Assembly (NCBI GenBank): GCA_041748075.1
Contig: JBGTDX010000083.1
Location: 21,947-85,946, forward strand
DNA length: 64,000 bases
Reading direction: 5' to 3'
Source: JBGSYJ01 sp041748075
GTDB lineage: Bacteria; Acidobacteriota; Thermoanaerobaculia; Gp7-AA8
A program made the position numbers and the translations under genes. The notes under the pieces were generated by a model. The model did not search any database, was not told the origin of the DNA, and saw nothing but the letters and a program-made list of their open reading frames with translations. Shown one piece after another: positions 8,691 through 17,931 of this stretch (positions within the stretch are counted from its first letter, which is position 1; every line of letters begins with the position of its first letter).

Positions 8691-10175
8691 TCAACGTCTG
8701 CGCGGAGGCCGCGCGCCACCCTCTCCCCGACTTCGCGGGGAGAGGGAGAGCACGCGAGCGTCACCCGACTGGTTCATCGCTTCCGCGTCATTCGCAATTG
8801 CGCGCGCGAGATCGCTGAAGATAAGACCGTGCAGCGGGTAGAGAGCGTACCAGTACAGCACACCGAACAGGCCTTTCGGCGCGAAAAGCGCCGTCTGCAC
8901 GAGTTTCGAGACGTTGCCCTCTTCCACCACTTCCCACTGCAACCAGGCGCGACCTGGAACTTTCATCTCGGCGCGCAGGCGCAGCAGATGACCCTGCTCG
9001 ATCGCCTCGACGCGCCAGAAATCGAGCGCCTCTCCGACGAAAAGCTTCTGACGGTCGCGGCGTCCACGGCGCAGGCCGGGACCTCCGAAGAGGCGGTCCA
9101 TCCATCCACGAACTCGCCACGCAAAGTTCCAGCGATGCCATCCGCGATCCCCTCCAAGTGACGTGAACGCGGCGAACACCTTCTCCGGCGAAGCGTTCAC
9201 TTCGATCGAGCGGACCTCGCGCATCATTCCTTCCCGATCGGTCAATTCATAGGCAGGCGTGTCGTGCAGTGCGCCGCTCCAGCGCGTTTCGATCTCGATG
9301 TCCGGCTCGATCGCTGCAATCACGGCATCGCGATAGGACGTCGGCTTGATTTTTGGGAAGAGCTCTTCCGCCCGGCCTGTGTCCGCGACGACCGGCTCGA
9401 CGATCCCTTCCATGAGAGGCACGGCCAGCCGGTTCGGGATCGGCGTGACGAGTCCCACCCACAAACCGGCAATGCGGGGAGCAAGAACAGGAACCGCGAT
9501 GATCTTCCGCCGAAGCCCCCTCACGTCCGCGTACGTCTGCATCATCTGCCGAAAGCTCAGTCTGTCGGCACCGATCTCCACGATGCCCGACGCATCGCTT
9601 TCCGTTGCCGCGACCAGATAGCTGATGACGTCCCGGATTGCGATCGGCTGCACGAGGTTCTCGATCCAGCGCGGCGCGACCATTGCCGGCAACCGCTCGG
9701 TGAGATACCGAAGCATTTCAAAGGACGCGGAACCCGACCCGATGATGGGGCCGGCACGGAACTCCAGCGCCGGCAGCGAAGCTCGTAGAATCGATCCCAC
9801 TTCCGCGCGGCTGCGCAGGTGCTCCGATCGCCCCTCTCCGGTCGGCAGGAGCCCTCCGAGATAAATCACCTTGCGCAGAGTCCGCGGGGAGGCGGCGACG
9901 AACGTGTCTGCTGCGCGGCGATCGGTCTCCTGGAAGCCTTCGGCCATCATCGAGTGAACCAGGTAGTAAGCCTGGTCGACATCCGCGAGTGCCCGCTCCA
10001 TCGACTCGCGGTCGAGCAGGTTTCCTTCTACGACCTCTACTGAATCAAGCCACGGGCGGCCGGCAATCCGCGAGGCGTCCCGTACGAGCACGCGGACCTG
10101 ATGACCCGCTGCAAGCAAAGGAGGGATGAGACGTCCGCCGATGTAGCCGGTTGCGCCCGTGACGAGAATCCGCAT
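8691..10175 (-). CDS. NAD(P)-binding SDR with C-terminal DUF2867 domain
   Basis: 494 aa. The N-terminal Rossmann motif (VTGATGYIGGRL) is that of atypical/extended SDRs, followed by an epimerase-like body to about residue 290. The C-terminal part (EVRSIEVNASPEKVFAAFTSLGG... to ALYPLHGLIFSDLAR) is the DUF2867 SRPBCC-like domain; this fusion is common, for example in YbjT-like proteins. The substrate is unknown. The last about 20 residues (SLSPRSRGEGGARPPRRR) are encoded by a REP-like hairpin (8719-8746), so the natural stop was probably replaced by repeat sequence. One base separates the start from the upstream DUF378 stop, indicating an operon. Confidence 0.85.
   Translation of the reverse strand: MRILVTGATGYIGGRLIPPLLAAGHQVRVLVRDASRIAGRPWLDSVEVVEGNLLDRESMERALADVDQAYYLVHSMMAEGFQETDRRAADTFVAASPRTLRKVIYLGGLLPTGEGRSEHLRSRAEVGSILRASLPALEFRAGPIIGSGSASFEMLRYLTERLPAMVAPRWIENLVQPIAIRDVISYLVAATESDASGIVEIGADRLSFRQMMQTYADVRGLRRKIIAVPVLAPRIAGLWVGLVTPIPNRLAVPLMEGIVEPVVADTGRAEELFPKIKPTSYRDAVIAAIEPDIEIETRWSGALHDTPAYELTDREGMMREVRSIEVNASPEKVFAAFTSLGGDRGWHRWNFAWRVRGWMDRLFGGPGLRRGRRDRQKLFVGEALDFWRVEAIEQGHLLRLRAEMKVPGRAWLQWEVVEEGNVSKLVQTALFAPKGLFGVLYWYALYPLHGLIFSDLARAIANDAEAMNQSGDARVLSLSPRSRGEGGARPPRRR
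8719..8746. repeat. REP-like hairpin inside the SDR 3' end
   Basis: The stems CCCTCTCCCCG (8719-8729) and CGGGGAGAGGG (8736-8746) flank a 6-base loop. It is related to the hairpin at 8557-8586 but lies in the coding frame of the SDR gene. Confidence 0.7.
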
Positions 10176-10176
10176 G

Positions 10177-10392
10177 TCAGGCCGTTACGACGCCCCAGCG
10201 ACGCTGAATCGCCCGGAACGTGACGATCTGGTAGAGAGCGGCCAGGCCGACCAGCGCGTAGACGATACTCGCGAGGATCGTTCCCGATCCGAACAGCGCC
10301 GCTACGAGATTGAAATCGAGAATGCCGACCAGGCCCCAATTCAGGCCTCCCACGACTAATAGAACTGCAGCAATGACATCGATGGGCTTCAT
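10177..10392 (-). CDS. DUF378 small membrane protein
   Basis: 71 aa with two membrane segments: VIAAVLLVVGGLNWGLVGIL and a second around TILASIVYALVGLAALYQI. The GGLNWGLVG motif is diagnostic of DUF378. Function unknown. The gene ends one base before the SDR/DUF2867 start, so the two are likely co-transcribed. A ribosome-like AAGGAAA lies before the ATG. Confidence 0.85.
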   Translation of the reverse strand: MKPIDVIAAVLLVVGGLNWGLVGILDFNLVAALFGSGTILASIVYALVGLAALYQIVTFRAIQRRWGVVTA

Positions 10393-10523
10393 GATTGATT
10401 TCCTTTTTAGAGTTCACGAGGCACGCCAACCCGGAGTGCGGCTGGCGGCCGTCGTGAGGGTTGAAATGTTGAGGCTTAGTTCGGCCGAAATGCACGGCGG
10501 TGGTCATCACGACACCGTGACCC

Positions 10524-10551
10524 TTGCGGGCATGGGCGCTGCGGTTATAAT
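10524..10551 (+). promoter_or_regulatory. Sigma-70-type promoter for the AGCS transporter, near-leaderless
   Basis: The -35-like TTGCGG (10524-10529), a 16-base spacer and a perfect TATAAT (10546-10551) lie upstream. Only 8 bases separate TATAAT from the ATG at 10560, so transcription would start at or next to the start codon. No Shine-Dalgarno sequence is present. Confidence 0.6.
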
Positions 10552-10559
10552 CCGCGCCC

Positions 10560-11948
10560 ATGCAAGAGCTTCAGGAGTTTTTGAACGCGGCGTCGAGCTT
10601 CGTCTGGGGACCCTGGCTTCTGGTTCCTCTTCTTCTGTTAACGGGCCTCTACCTCACGGTCATCCTGCGGGGAATTCAATTCCGGGAGCTCGGCCGTTCG
10701 CTCTGGCTTGCCCTGGTTGTCCGAACCGAAAAGGGCGCCGACGGCGACATCAGCCACTACCAGGCGTTGATGACGGCTCTGGCAGCGACGGTGGGGACCG
10801 GAAACATCGTCGGGGTCGCGACTGCGATCGCCCTAGGGGGGCCGGGGGCACTGTTCTGGATGTGGATGACGGGGCTCGTCGGAATGGCCACCAAATACTC
10901 CGAGGCTCTGCTGTCGGTGAAGTACCGGATCACGGATCATTCGGGCGAGCAGGCGGGCGGGCCGATGTACTACCTGCGGGATGGCATCAGGTCGAAGCCG
11001 CTCGGAGCAACTCTGGCTTTTCTGTTCGCGCTATTTGCCTCGGTTGCGGCCTTCGGGATCGGCAACATGGTGCAGTCCAATTCTGTTGCCGGTGCCCTGA
11101 ACACATCCTTCGGAATCCCGACGTGGATCAGCGGGCTCGTCATTGCTCTACTGGCAGCCGCCGTGATTCTCGGAGGGATCAAGTCGATCGGGCGCTTCAA
11201 TGCCCTGTTCGTCCCGGCGATGATCGTCGCCTACATGATCGGCGCATCCGTGATCATCGCCATGAATATCAGTAGCGTTCCCGAGGCGTTCCGACTCATC
11301 TTCACGAACGCATTCACGCCGACAAGCGCCGCCGGAGGATTTCTCGGCGCCTCCGTGATGGCCGGAATCCGGTACGGTGTGGCGCGCGGTATCTTCTCGA
11401 ACGAGTCCGGGCTCGGATCGGCCGGCATCGCAGCTGCTGCCGCGCGGACCCGCGAGCCGGCTCGGCAGGCATTCGTCTCGATGACGCAGACTTTCATCGA
11501 CACGATCGTGGTCTGCACATTCACAGGCGTCGCGATCATCTCGACCGGAGCCTGGACCTCGGGAGAAGGAGGGGCAGCGATCACCCAACTCGCGTTCCGC
11601 GAGGGACTTCCCGGCAACTGGGGCGGCTGGATCGTTGCCATCAGCCTCTCGATGTTTGCTTTCTCGACGATCCTCGGCTGGAGCTACTACGGCGAGAAGT
11701 CGATCGAGTATCTGCTCGGCGAACGGTCGAAACTTCCCTACCGCATCCTCTTCGTCATCGCCACGTTCTTCGGAGCGATCTACAGTCTCGATTTCGTCTG
11801 GACCCTCTCGGACCTGATGAACGGCCTCATGGCGCTGCCAAACCTGATCGGATTGCTGCTGCTCAGCGGCGTGATCGTCGCGGAGACGAAGGCGTACATA
11901 GCGCGCCGGAAGGCCGAGGAGCCGATGAACAGGAGGGGCGGTCTATGA
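10560..11948 (+). CDS. AGCS family alanine/glycine:cation symporter
   Basis: 462 aa, about ten membrane segments. Signature regions are ALMTALAATVGTGNIVGVATA, GPGALFWMWMTGLVGMATKYSEA and GVARGIFSNESGLGS, all characteristic of the amino acid carrier family, which imports D/L-alanine or glycine with Na+ or H+. Length matches the family. Probably a single gene with its own promoter directly at the start codon. The C-terminus is basic (YIARRKAEEP...). Confidence 0.93.
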   Translation: MQELQEFLNAASSFVWGPWLLVPLLLLTGLYLTVILRGIQFRELGRSLWLALVVRTEKGADGDISHYQALMTALAATVGTGNIVGVATAIALGGPGALFWMWMTGLVGMATKYSEALLSVKYRITDHSGEQAGGPMYYLRDGIRSKPLGATLAFLFALFASVAAFGIGNMVQSNSVAGALNTSFGIPTWISGLVIALLAAAVILGGIKSIGRFNALFVPAMIVAYMIGASVIIAMNISSVPEAFRLIFTNAFTPTSAAGGFLGASVMAGIRYGVARGIFSNESGLGSAGIAAAAARTREPARQAFVSMTQTFIDTIVVCTFTGVAIISTGAWTSGEGGAAITQLAFREGLPGNWGGWIVAISLSMFAFSTILGWSYYGEKSIEYLLGERSKLPYRILFVIATFFGAIYSLDFVWTLSDLMNGLMALPNLIGLLLLSGVIVAETKAYIARRKAEEPMNRRGGL

Positions 11949-12464
11949 AAGCTGCGCTAAGCCGTGTTCTTTTTTCGCTCCCCCATCGCTGGGAAGAGTG
12001 GACGATTATCGAACCGCTGTCCTGGCCCTGCTTGGGTATGCGTGGGGGGGGGGCGCGGTCGGGAATACCATTGAAACGAAACCCTGATTCGGGCTGTTGT
12101 GTCCCCCATCCATCGGAATGGCTTCGTTTCGCAAATCCCATATTGAGGACCGGTTGGCTTCGTTTCGTAATCGGCCCCCCCGCACGCATCGCCCCGATTG
12201 CCTTCCTTTCTTCAATCCACCTTCGACCGCCCGCAGTCGGCCTGTGGGCTTCCCGCCAGGAGACAGATTCGCCTCCGTCGTCGACATGATGCGTGATGTC
12301 CATACTGATCGGTGCGGTTACCGAAGTCGCTGGATGCGCTCGATCCCGTGCAGGGTTGGCGCGATGATATTTCCATCTCTATCACCTGCGGTTTCATAGT
12401 TCGCAGTGAGTGTTGCGCCGCCGAAGCGGCGAGAGGAGAAGTCGCGATTTTTCTTGCTTCATGG
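11949..12464. other. Gene-free convergent spacer with decayed motifs
   Basis: 516 bases between the symporter and the kinase, both pointing inward. No ORF with coding character was recognised. A 10-G run lies at 12044-12053. The motif GGCTTCGTTTCG occurs at 12120-12131 and 12156-12167, 36 bases apart, and a related inverted form GAAACGAAACCC lies at 12073-12084, perhaps remains of a small dispersed repeat. Confidence 0.5.
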
Positions 12465-14690
12465 TCAATCCGCATCCGCTCGAACGCGCCTGACCGGCAC
12501 GATCTCGACGCGCGTACGCGTCGCGACCGGCCGATCAAAGAAACGGTCGATACGAGACGTTGCCAGCGCGACCTCGCGTGAAGGCTCGAGGCGGAATTCG
12601 GCATCGTACGAGCCTGTCGGGGCCGACGCTGTCAGAATCGTGTCGGGCTGATAACTGAGTGCAGTTAAACGCACAACTCCGAAGCTTCCCGTTGAGCTGC
12701 CCGCAAAGCTTTCCCGTCGACCGATGAAGTAACGTCCGCCCCCCATTGCGAAGTCGAACACCATGTTCCCTCCTCTTTCGTCGAGGCGAAGAGACGCCGT
12801 TCCTGCGAGCGCTACGCGAGACGACAGATCAAAGGATCCCTGGAGGAGAGCCTCGACCAGGAGCCGTTGCCCGGGCCTCGTTTCCCCGGGCAGACAGGCC
12901 GTGCGTCCGAGAGTGCCACCTTGGCTCTCCCACTCGACCTGGAAGCACGGCGGATCTTCGGCGCGGATCTCCAACACCGCAAGTTGAACTCGATCCAGAC
13001 GGAATGCAGATCCCAGGCTCGGGTAGACGGCCACTCGTTCGGGGAATGAGGAGGGGTACTCGTCGAAGAGGTGCAGCCGATGCTCTCCGAGGTCGCGAAT
13101 CTCCCGGCCGATCATCTTCGCCTGATGCAGCTCAGGCCAGTTCGAGCGACCGCCGCCTTTGCGCGCCATGGCCGTGCCTTTGTTTGCCACCGACTCGGGA
13201 TCGAAGGTCTCGATGGCGGCGCGCAATGCCAGGCGATGGGGCCCGTCGCTCTCGCTTCTGGGGCCGAAAGACTCGGCCAGGTTCGTCATCGTACCGAACG
13301 CGAGTCCCGTTGAAAAGGTCGCGCCATACAACGGGATCCAGGAACCGCCATCAAACGAACCTTGAAGCTCCGCCCAGGCGAAGAGCGGTGGCAAACCGGA
13401 AACGCAAGAGAAACTGGTGTAAAGATGAGGGGGTTCGGACGTCAAGCCGAACATAGAGACATCGGGAACGACCTGAATGGAGGCTCGGCGAACCAGCAGT
13501 CTCAGTTCTTCATCATTGTGCCGGGCGAGTCGCTTTGCAACGTCTGCCTCGAAGGCGGGCCAGTACGAATCCACGAAGGACGGGCTGACGTTACGGGCAA
13601 TGGACTGATCGAGCACTTCCTTGATCCTCTCCCGTTGCCGCCGGTCCGCAGATTGTCGCTGGGCCAGTTCGAGGCCACCAGCAAGGCCAGCCAACGCCAA
13701 CAACAGTGCGGTTACCGCTACAGCTTGCCGGTACCGTCGCACCCATTTATAGCTGCGCCACAGCCAGGTGATCGGACGCGCATGGATCGGCTTTCCCTGC
13801 AGGAAGAGCTCGAGATCATCAGCCAGTTCGCCCGCCGTCCGATAGCGCCTTTCTGGCTCTTTTTCGAGACAGTGAAGCACGATCGCCTCGAGATCGCGGT
13901 CGACGTCGCGGCGGAGACTCGAAAGCTTCGCGGGTTCGTCCTGCAACACCTGGCGCAGTGTGTCGATGATCGACTCTCCACGAAACGGCGGACGGCCAGC
14001 GAGTAGATCGTAGAGAAGCGCGCCGAGGGCGTAGATGTCCACGGCGGTGGTGAGGACCCGCCCCCCAGCGGCCTGTTCGGGCGCCATATAACTCGGCGTT
14101 CCGACGATCGCATCGCTCTTGGTGAGGCTCGGCTCGTTCCCGAAGCGCCGCGCCAGTCCGAAATCCGCGACCTGGGGTTCGCCCTGAGAATCGATCAGGA
14201 CGTTCGCCGGCTTCAGATCGCGGTGAACGACGCCCCGCCTGTGTGCGTAATCGACGGCCCGAGCGGTCTTCATGATGATCGTGGCCGCGCCATTCTGCTC
14301 TCGTCCCATCTCGTCGGGCCGTTCCCGGAGGCTCTTCCCGTCGATCAGCTTCATCGTGAAGTAGTGCGTTCCGTCATGTTCTCCGACCTCGTAGATGGGG
14401 ACGATGTTCGGATGATCGAGTTGTGCGGCGGCTTCGGCCTCTCGCCGGAAACGACGCACAGAACCTTCAGATGCGAAATCTCCACCCAGGATGACTTTCA
14501 GCGCGACGAGGCGGTCGAGAGTGACCTGACGCGCTCTGTAGACGATCCCCATCCCGCCGCGAGCGATCTCCTCGAGAATCTCGAAGTCGCCGAAGTAACG
14601 GAGTTGCGATCCCGCCTCAAGACCCTTCTTCTCCGGGTCGCGGTCGGGGCCTCCTGAGATGGTCGACTCGAAGGATGAATCGGGACTCAT
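12465..14690 (-). CDS. Membrane Ser/Thr protein kinase with unknown C-terminal extracytoplasmic domain
   Basis: 741 aa. A Hanks kinase domain (about 37-300) with the glycine loop ARGGMGIVY (43-51), Lys65, HRD 156-158 plus K160, DFG 176-178 and APE 203-205, all intact and so likely active on Ser/Thr. A juxtamembrane basic segment precedes one transmembrane helix (about 323-340). The remaining about 400 residues should face the periplasm; they contain beta-rich stretches such as SFSCVSGLPPLFAWAELQGSFDGGSW but match no family I recognise. It is the last gene of a kinase series downstream of the TRAP operon. An upstream short region carries a relic of another kinase paralogue. Confidence 0.88.
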   Translation of the reverse strand: MSPDSSFESTISGGPDRDPEKKGLEAGSQLRYFGDFEILEEIARGGMGIVYRARQVTLDRLVALKVILGGDFASEGSVRRFRREAEAAAQLDHPNIVPIYEVGEHDGTHYFTMKLIDGKSLRERPDEMGREQNGAATIIMKTARAVDYAHRRGVVHRDLKPANVLIDSQGEPQVADFGLARRFGNEPSLTKSDAIVGTPSYMAPEQAAGGRVLTTAVDIYALGALLYDLLAGRPPFRGESIIDTLRQVLQDEPAKLSSLRRDVDRDLEAIVLHCLEKEPERRYRTAGELADDLELFLQGKPIHARPITWLWRSYKWVRRYRQAVAVTALLLALAGLAGGLELAQRQSADRRQRERIKEVLDQSIARNVSPSFVDSYWPAFEADVAKRLARHNDEELRLLVRRASIQVVPDVSMFGLTSEPPHLYTSFSCVSGLPPLFAWAELQGSFDGGSWIPLYGATFSTGLAFGTMTNLAESFGPRSESDGPHRLALRAAIETFDPESVANKGTAMARKGGGRSNWPELHQAKMIGREIRDLGEHRLHLFDEYPSSFPERVAVYPSLGSAFRLDRVQLAVLEIRAEDPPCFQVEWESQGGTLGRTACLPGETRPGQRLLVEALLQGSFDLSSRVALAGTASLRLDERGGNMVFDFAMGGGRYFIGRRESFAGSSTGSFGVVRLTALSYQPDTILTASAPTGSYDAEFRLEPSREVALATSRIDRFFDRPVATRTRVEIVPVRRVRADAD

Positions 14691-14800
14691 GCCTGACCCC
14701 CTCGCCGCAGCCTGGAACGATCAGTCATCCCATGACGCTGCACGGAATCAGTATCGTGCAGGGACCCTCCCGAAGCATGAGAGGTTTATGAGATTTTTGT

Positions 14801-14925
14801 GTGCCCGCTGTTTCGTCGATAGACCAGGTACTCGATCCCGCCCTGATCGCGAGCGAAGGATGGCCCAATTCCAGCCACGGGCCGTTCCTTCCTGGTCCGC
14901 GCCGTTCCTCGCGTCAATTTGATGA
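14801..14925 (-). pseudogene. Relic of the C-terminus of a DUF4185-type kinase paralogue
   Basis: Minus-strand reading gives FARDQGGIEYLVYRRNSG, clearly like the C-terminal LARDEGRIEYMTYRRNSG of the 1070-aa kinase encoded at 17932-21144. A frameshift interrupts the preceding WxWLG-like part. The plus-strand DNA is also alignable (CCCGCTGTTTCGTCGATA at 14804 and at 17980). It lies right after the stop of the 994-aa kinase and has no start. This indicates recombination or deletion among tandem kinase genes. Confidence 0.75.
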
Positions 14926-14935
14926 ACAGTACCTT

Positions 14936-17920
14936 TTACGAGTTCGGTGCTGGTTTGACCAAAGTAATCGTTTCCTCGGTGGAGACTTCGTTGGCGGTGC
15001 TGGAAGATCTGTCCAAGGTTTGAAATAGCGTGCCCATCTGACTGAGGTCGCGGAGGACTTCGTTTCCATTGCGGAGTCGCCGGTCGAGGCTGGGGTCGAT
15101 CATTCGCTCGATCAACGACGTGAGCTGCGAAGGAATACGCGCGTCGGGCACTTCCGGTCTGGTGGAAAGAATCTCCAGAGCCAGATTGGTCGAATCGTGT
15201 GATTTCCAGGGGCGACGTCCCGTGAATATCTCGCTTAGCACGATTCCGAACGACCAGACGTCCGCGCGAGAGTCGACCGACTCGCCTCGCAACTGCTCCG
15301 GCGAAATGTACGGCAAGGATCCGAGCACCCGCTGCTGCGACGTGATTGATGTCGTCCCCGCCGAACGTGCGATCCCGAAGTCAAGAAGAACGGTCCGGCC
15401 GGATCGGGTGAGCATGACATTCGAGCTCTTCACATCGCGATGAACTACGCCGGCCTGGTGAAGTGCGGCGAGCGCAGAAGCGACTTCCAGGGCCACCTGG
15501 TACGCTGTGAGTTGATTCCAGGATGACCGCCGGATCGACTCCGCCAGCGTGTCACCTTCGAGCAACTCCATGGCCAGATAGATGCGACCGTCATGCTCAC
15601 CGCGCTCGAGGAGGCGCACGACATTCGGGTGGGCTAACGAAGAGATCACCGCTCCTTCCCGTTCGAGGCGTTTGCGCGCTTCCTCTTTTTCGATCTCCAG
15701 CTCGGGAAGAAGCTTGATTGCCGCGAAGGAGTCGTCGTGAACGTTGACTGCGCGAAAGACTTCGCCCATGCCCCCGGATCCGATCTTCTCCATCAATTCG
15801 TAGGCGCCAATCCTCTGCTTCAGCCCATCGGCCAGACCTCGAAGCGGGCGTCTGACGTCAGGGAGGGCCAGAAACCTCGTGTCGCCGACTTCGAATCGTT
15901 CATTGCGGAGGACGATCGTCGACCGATCGAGCAGACGCTGCACGCCGACGCCGATCTGGATTTCCGAGGTTTTGATGCCCGCGTCAAGAAACATTTGCTT
16001 CAACCCTTCGATCAGCGCTTCCTTCGAGTCGAGCTGAGCTGTCGTCAGGCGAGTGATCCCGGCGAAAATGAGACGACTGTGGCGATCGAGCATTCGCCAG
16101 TCTGACTCCGCCACGCGAAGTGTACGCAACCTCTGATTCTCGATTCCCACAGAGAGCTGACGCGCAACGTCGAGGAGAAATTCTTCATCTCGAGCATCGA
16201 ACTCCTCGTCGGAGAGTTTCCAGCCGATTCCGATGAGGGCAACGAGCTCTCCGGTCACTCGGACGGGAACAATCAGACTCGCCTGCGTTCGTTGAATCGT
16301 GGCGCTGTCCTCGTCGCTGAGACCTCCGCCGGAGGCCCGAAGGATCGAGGAGAGATCGGCCAGGGAGCTCGTGGAGCTGATGGTCGTGTCTCGCACGTCA
16401 ACGTCCACGAGCCCGGCCTGAGCCGCCACGTGGAAGAAGGGCATGAAGGGCTCACGGCTGAAGATCACGATGGATCGAGCTCGCAACGTATCGCAAAGAT
16501 GGAGGGCGACGCTGTGAAAGAGCACGTCCGTCGTCGATGCCTTGAGGATCTCTTCGCTGACCACTCGTAGCGCTTCAGCGTGTTGATAGGGCTCGCGGAA
16601 GAATCTCTGATCGACGACCCGTTGAATCCTGTTCTTCAGGGGGACGAAGATCCCGGCGATTGCCAGCGTGGAGACAATGGTTACTGTCTGGTTCTGCAGG
16701 CCCGATGAGGCCACGAACAACCGTCCCAGAACAGCCACGAGCCCGACGTAAAGGAGGATCAATATGACACTCAGCGCGGAATACGCGATCGTCTTCTTGA
16801 TGAGTCTGTCGATTCCGAGCAGGTTGCGTTTCAGGATGGCGAAGGCAAAGGTAATCGGAATGATCATCAGACCTCGAGGATCGATTCCGAATTGGATTTC
16901 GTTCATTCCTTCTTCTTCGCTGATTCGAAGATTCATGACCGTCGGAAGCAACACGGAGACAATGATTCCAACGATGATTCCCCAGACTGGCCAACGGATC
17001 TGGCGTTTCTCCTCCAGACTCGATTGGCGATAGGCCTTGATGAGATTGACGGGGGCCAGAATGAAATAGGCGATCCCCGAAAGGATGAAGCCTACGAGGC
17101 CGACCAGCGCGGGCGTCGGCATGTCAGTCCCCATCGCATCGATCGTGCCGAAAAAGAGCAAGGCGAACGCCGCGGGGAGGAGGTACAGCGCCGGCTTGAG
17201 TGCCGGCTTTCTCTCCACCAGCGGCCGCGGACGGGGGAAGATCAGACTGAGGTGCAGCGTCATGGCCGGGATGAAAACCAGGATGGATAACACCGAGAAG
17301 AGCATCAACACGACGAGAAGAGGATCCTTTACTGCGTTAGCGACAAGCCTCTCCGCAGCGGGAGACAAAGCGAGAATTCCGAGAAATCCGCACAACCAGT
17401 GGAACAGACGTGCGCGCGCATCACCTAGTTTTCGATAGTGCACCAGAGTCCCCAGCCCGAGGAGGAATGCGGCCATGAGCGACCCGGAGATGAGCGAGAT
17501 GATGAAGAAGCGCGAGTCGATGAGCCGTCGCGGAGTCACCGTGACCTCGCGTTCTCCCGTGATCTCGGCCTTTCCGCGCTTCTGTTCGACGCGGCCGAAA
17601 ACATAGCGCCGCGGCTCGCCCGTGAATAGCCTCGTTGCACCGGCCTTGCCCGGCGAACGATGATCGATCTGGAGAAGAAGCTCGCCACTGCGCACTCCGG
17701 CGTCGTCGGCGGGACTATGCTTGTCGACGTCGATCCACACCGACTGATCACCCTCCGGTTCCTGGCGGAAACGGATTCCGTCCCAGGCAGACCGGTAGAG
17801 AATCGTGACGGCGATCGACAGCGTGGCAATTGCCAGGACGCCGAGGACACCACTGGCGATGAGAAACGCTCGAAGTTCTGTGGCCATTGATCCCTGACTT
17901 GGAGATTCGATCGGAACCAT
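14936..17920 (-). CDS. Sensor Ser/Thr kinase: PDZ, multi-TM, GAF, C-terminal Hanks kinase
   Basis: 994 aa. One N-terminal TM (about 18-42), a PDZ-like periplasmic segment (HSPADDAGVRSGELLLQID), then about seven membrane helices (about 138-410) resembling the N-terminal module of some bacterial sensor histidine kinases. A GAF domain follows (about 450-600), then a linker and a Hanks kinase from about 704: GSGGMGEVF, Lys736, HRD 827-829, DFG 847-849. Kinase residues look intact. It would couple a membrane or soluble signal to Ser/Thr phosphorylation. The start may be MATELRAF, 12 codons in. It begins 11 bases after the 1070-aa kinase stop. Confidence 0.88.
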   Translation of the reverse strand: MVPIESPSQGSMATELRAFLIASGVLGVLAIATLSIAVTILYRSAWDGIRFRQEPEGDQSVWIDVDKHSPADDAGVRSGELLLQIDHRSPGKAGATRLFTGEPRRYVFGRVEQKRGKAEITGEREVTVTPRRLIDSRFFIISLISGSLMAAFLLGLGTLVHYRKLGDARARLFHWLCGFLGILALSPAAERLVANAVKDPLLVVLMLFSVLSILVFIPAMTLHLSLIFPRPRPLVERKPALKPALYLLPAAFALLFFGTIDAMGTDMPTPALVGLVGFILSGIAYFILAPVNLIKAYRQSSLEEKRQIRWPVWGIIVGIIVSVLLPTVMNLRISEEEGMNEIQFGIDPRGLMIIPITFAFAILKRNLLGIDRLIKKTIAYSALSVILILLYVGLVAVLGRLFVASSGLQNQTVTIVSTLAIAGIFVPLKNRIQRVVDQRFFREPYQHAEALRVVSEEILKASTTDVLFHSVALHLCDTLRARSIVIFSREPFMPFFHVAAQAGLVDVDVRDTTISSTSSLADLSSILRASGGGLSDEDSATIQRTQASLIVPVRVTGELVALIGIGWKLSDEEFDARDEEFLLDVARQLSVGIENQRLRTLRVAESDWRMLDRHSRLIFAGITRLTTAQLDSKEALIEGLKQMFLDAGIKTSEIQIGVGVQRLLDRSTIVLRNERFEVGDTRFLALPDVRRPLRGLADGLKQRIGAYELMEKIGSGGMGEVFRAVNVHDDSFAAIKLLPELEIEKEEARKRLEREGAVISSLAHPNVVRLLERGEHDGRIYLAMELLEGDTLAESIRRSSWNQLTAYQVALEVASALAALHQAGVVHRDVKSSNVMLTRSGRTVLLDFGIARSAGTTSITSQQRVLGSLPYISPEQLRGESVDSRADVWSFGIVLSEIFTGRRPWKSHDSTNLALEILSTRPEVPDARIPSQLTSLIERMIDPSLDRRLRNGNEVLRDLSQMGTLFQTLDRSSSTANEVSTEETITLVKPAPNS

Positions 17921-17931
17921 TTCTTCCCAGC

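Noticed and set aside
12044..12053. Ten-G run, possible G-quadruplex
   Set aside because: A single run without three partner runs at close spacing; could also be a homopolymer error.
11945..12289. Plus-strand ORF after the AGCS gene (114 codons)
   Set aside because: No ribosome site, it overlaps the symporter stop and its composition is that of non-coding spacer with decayed motifs.
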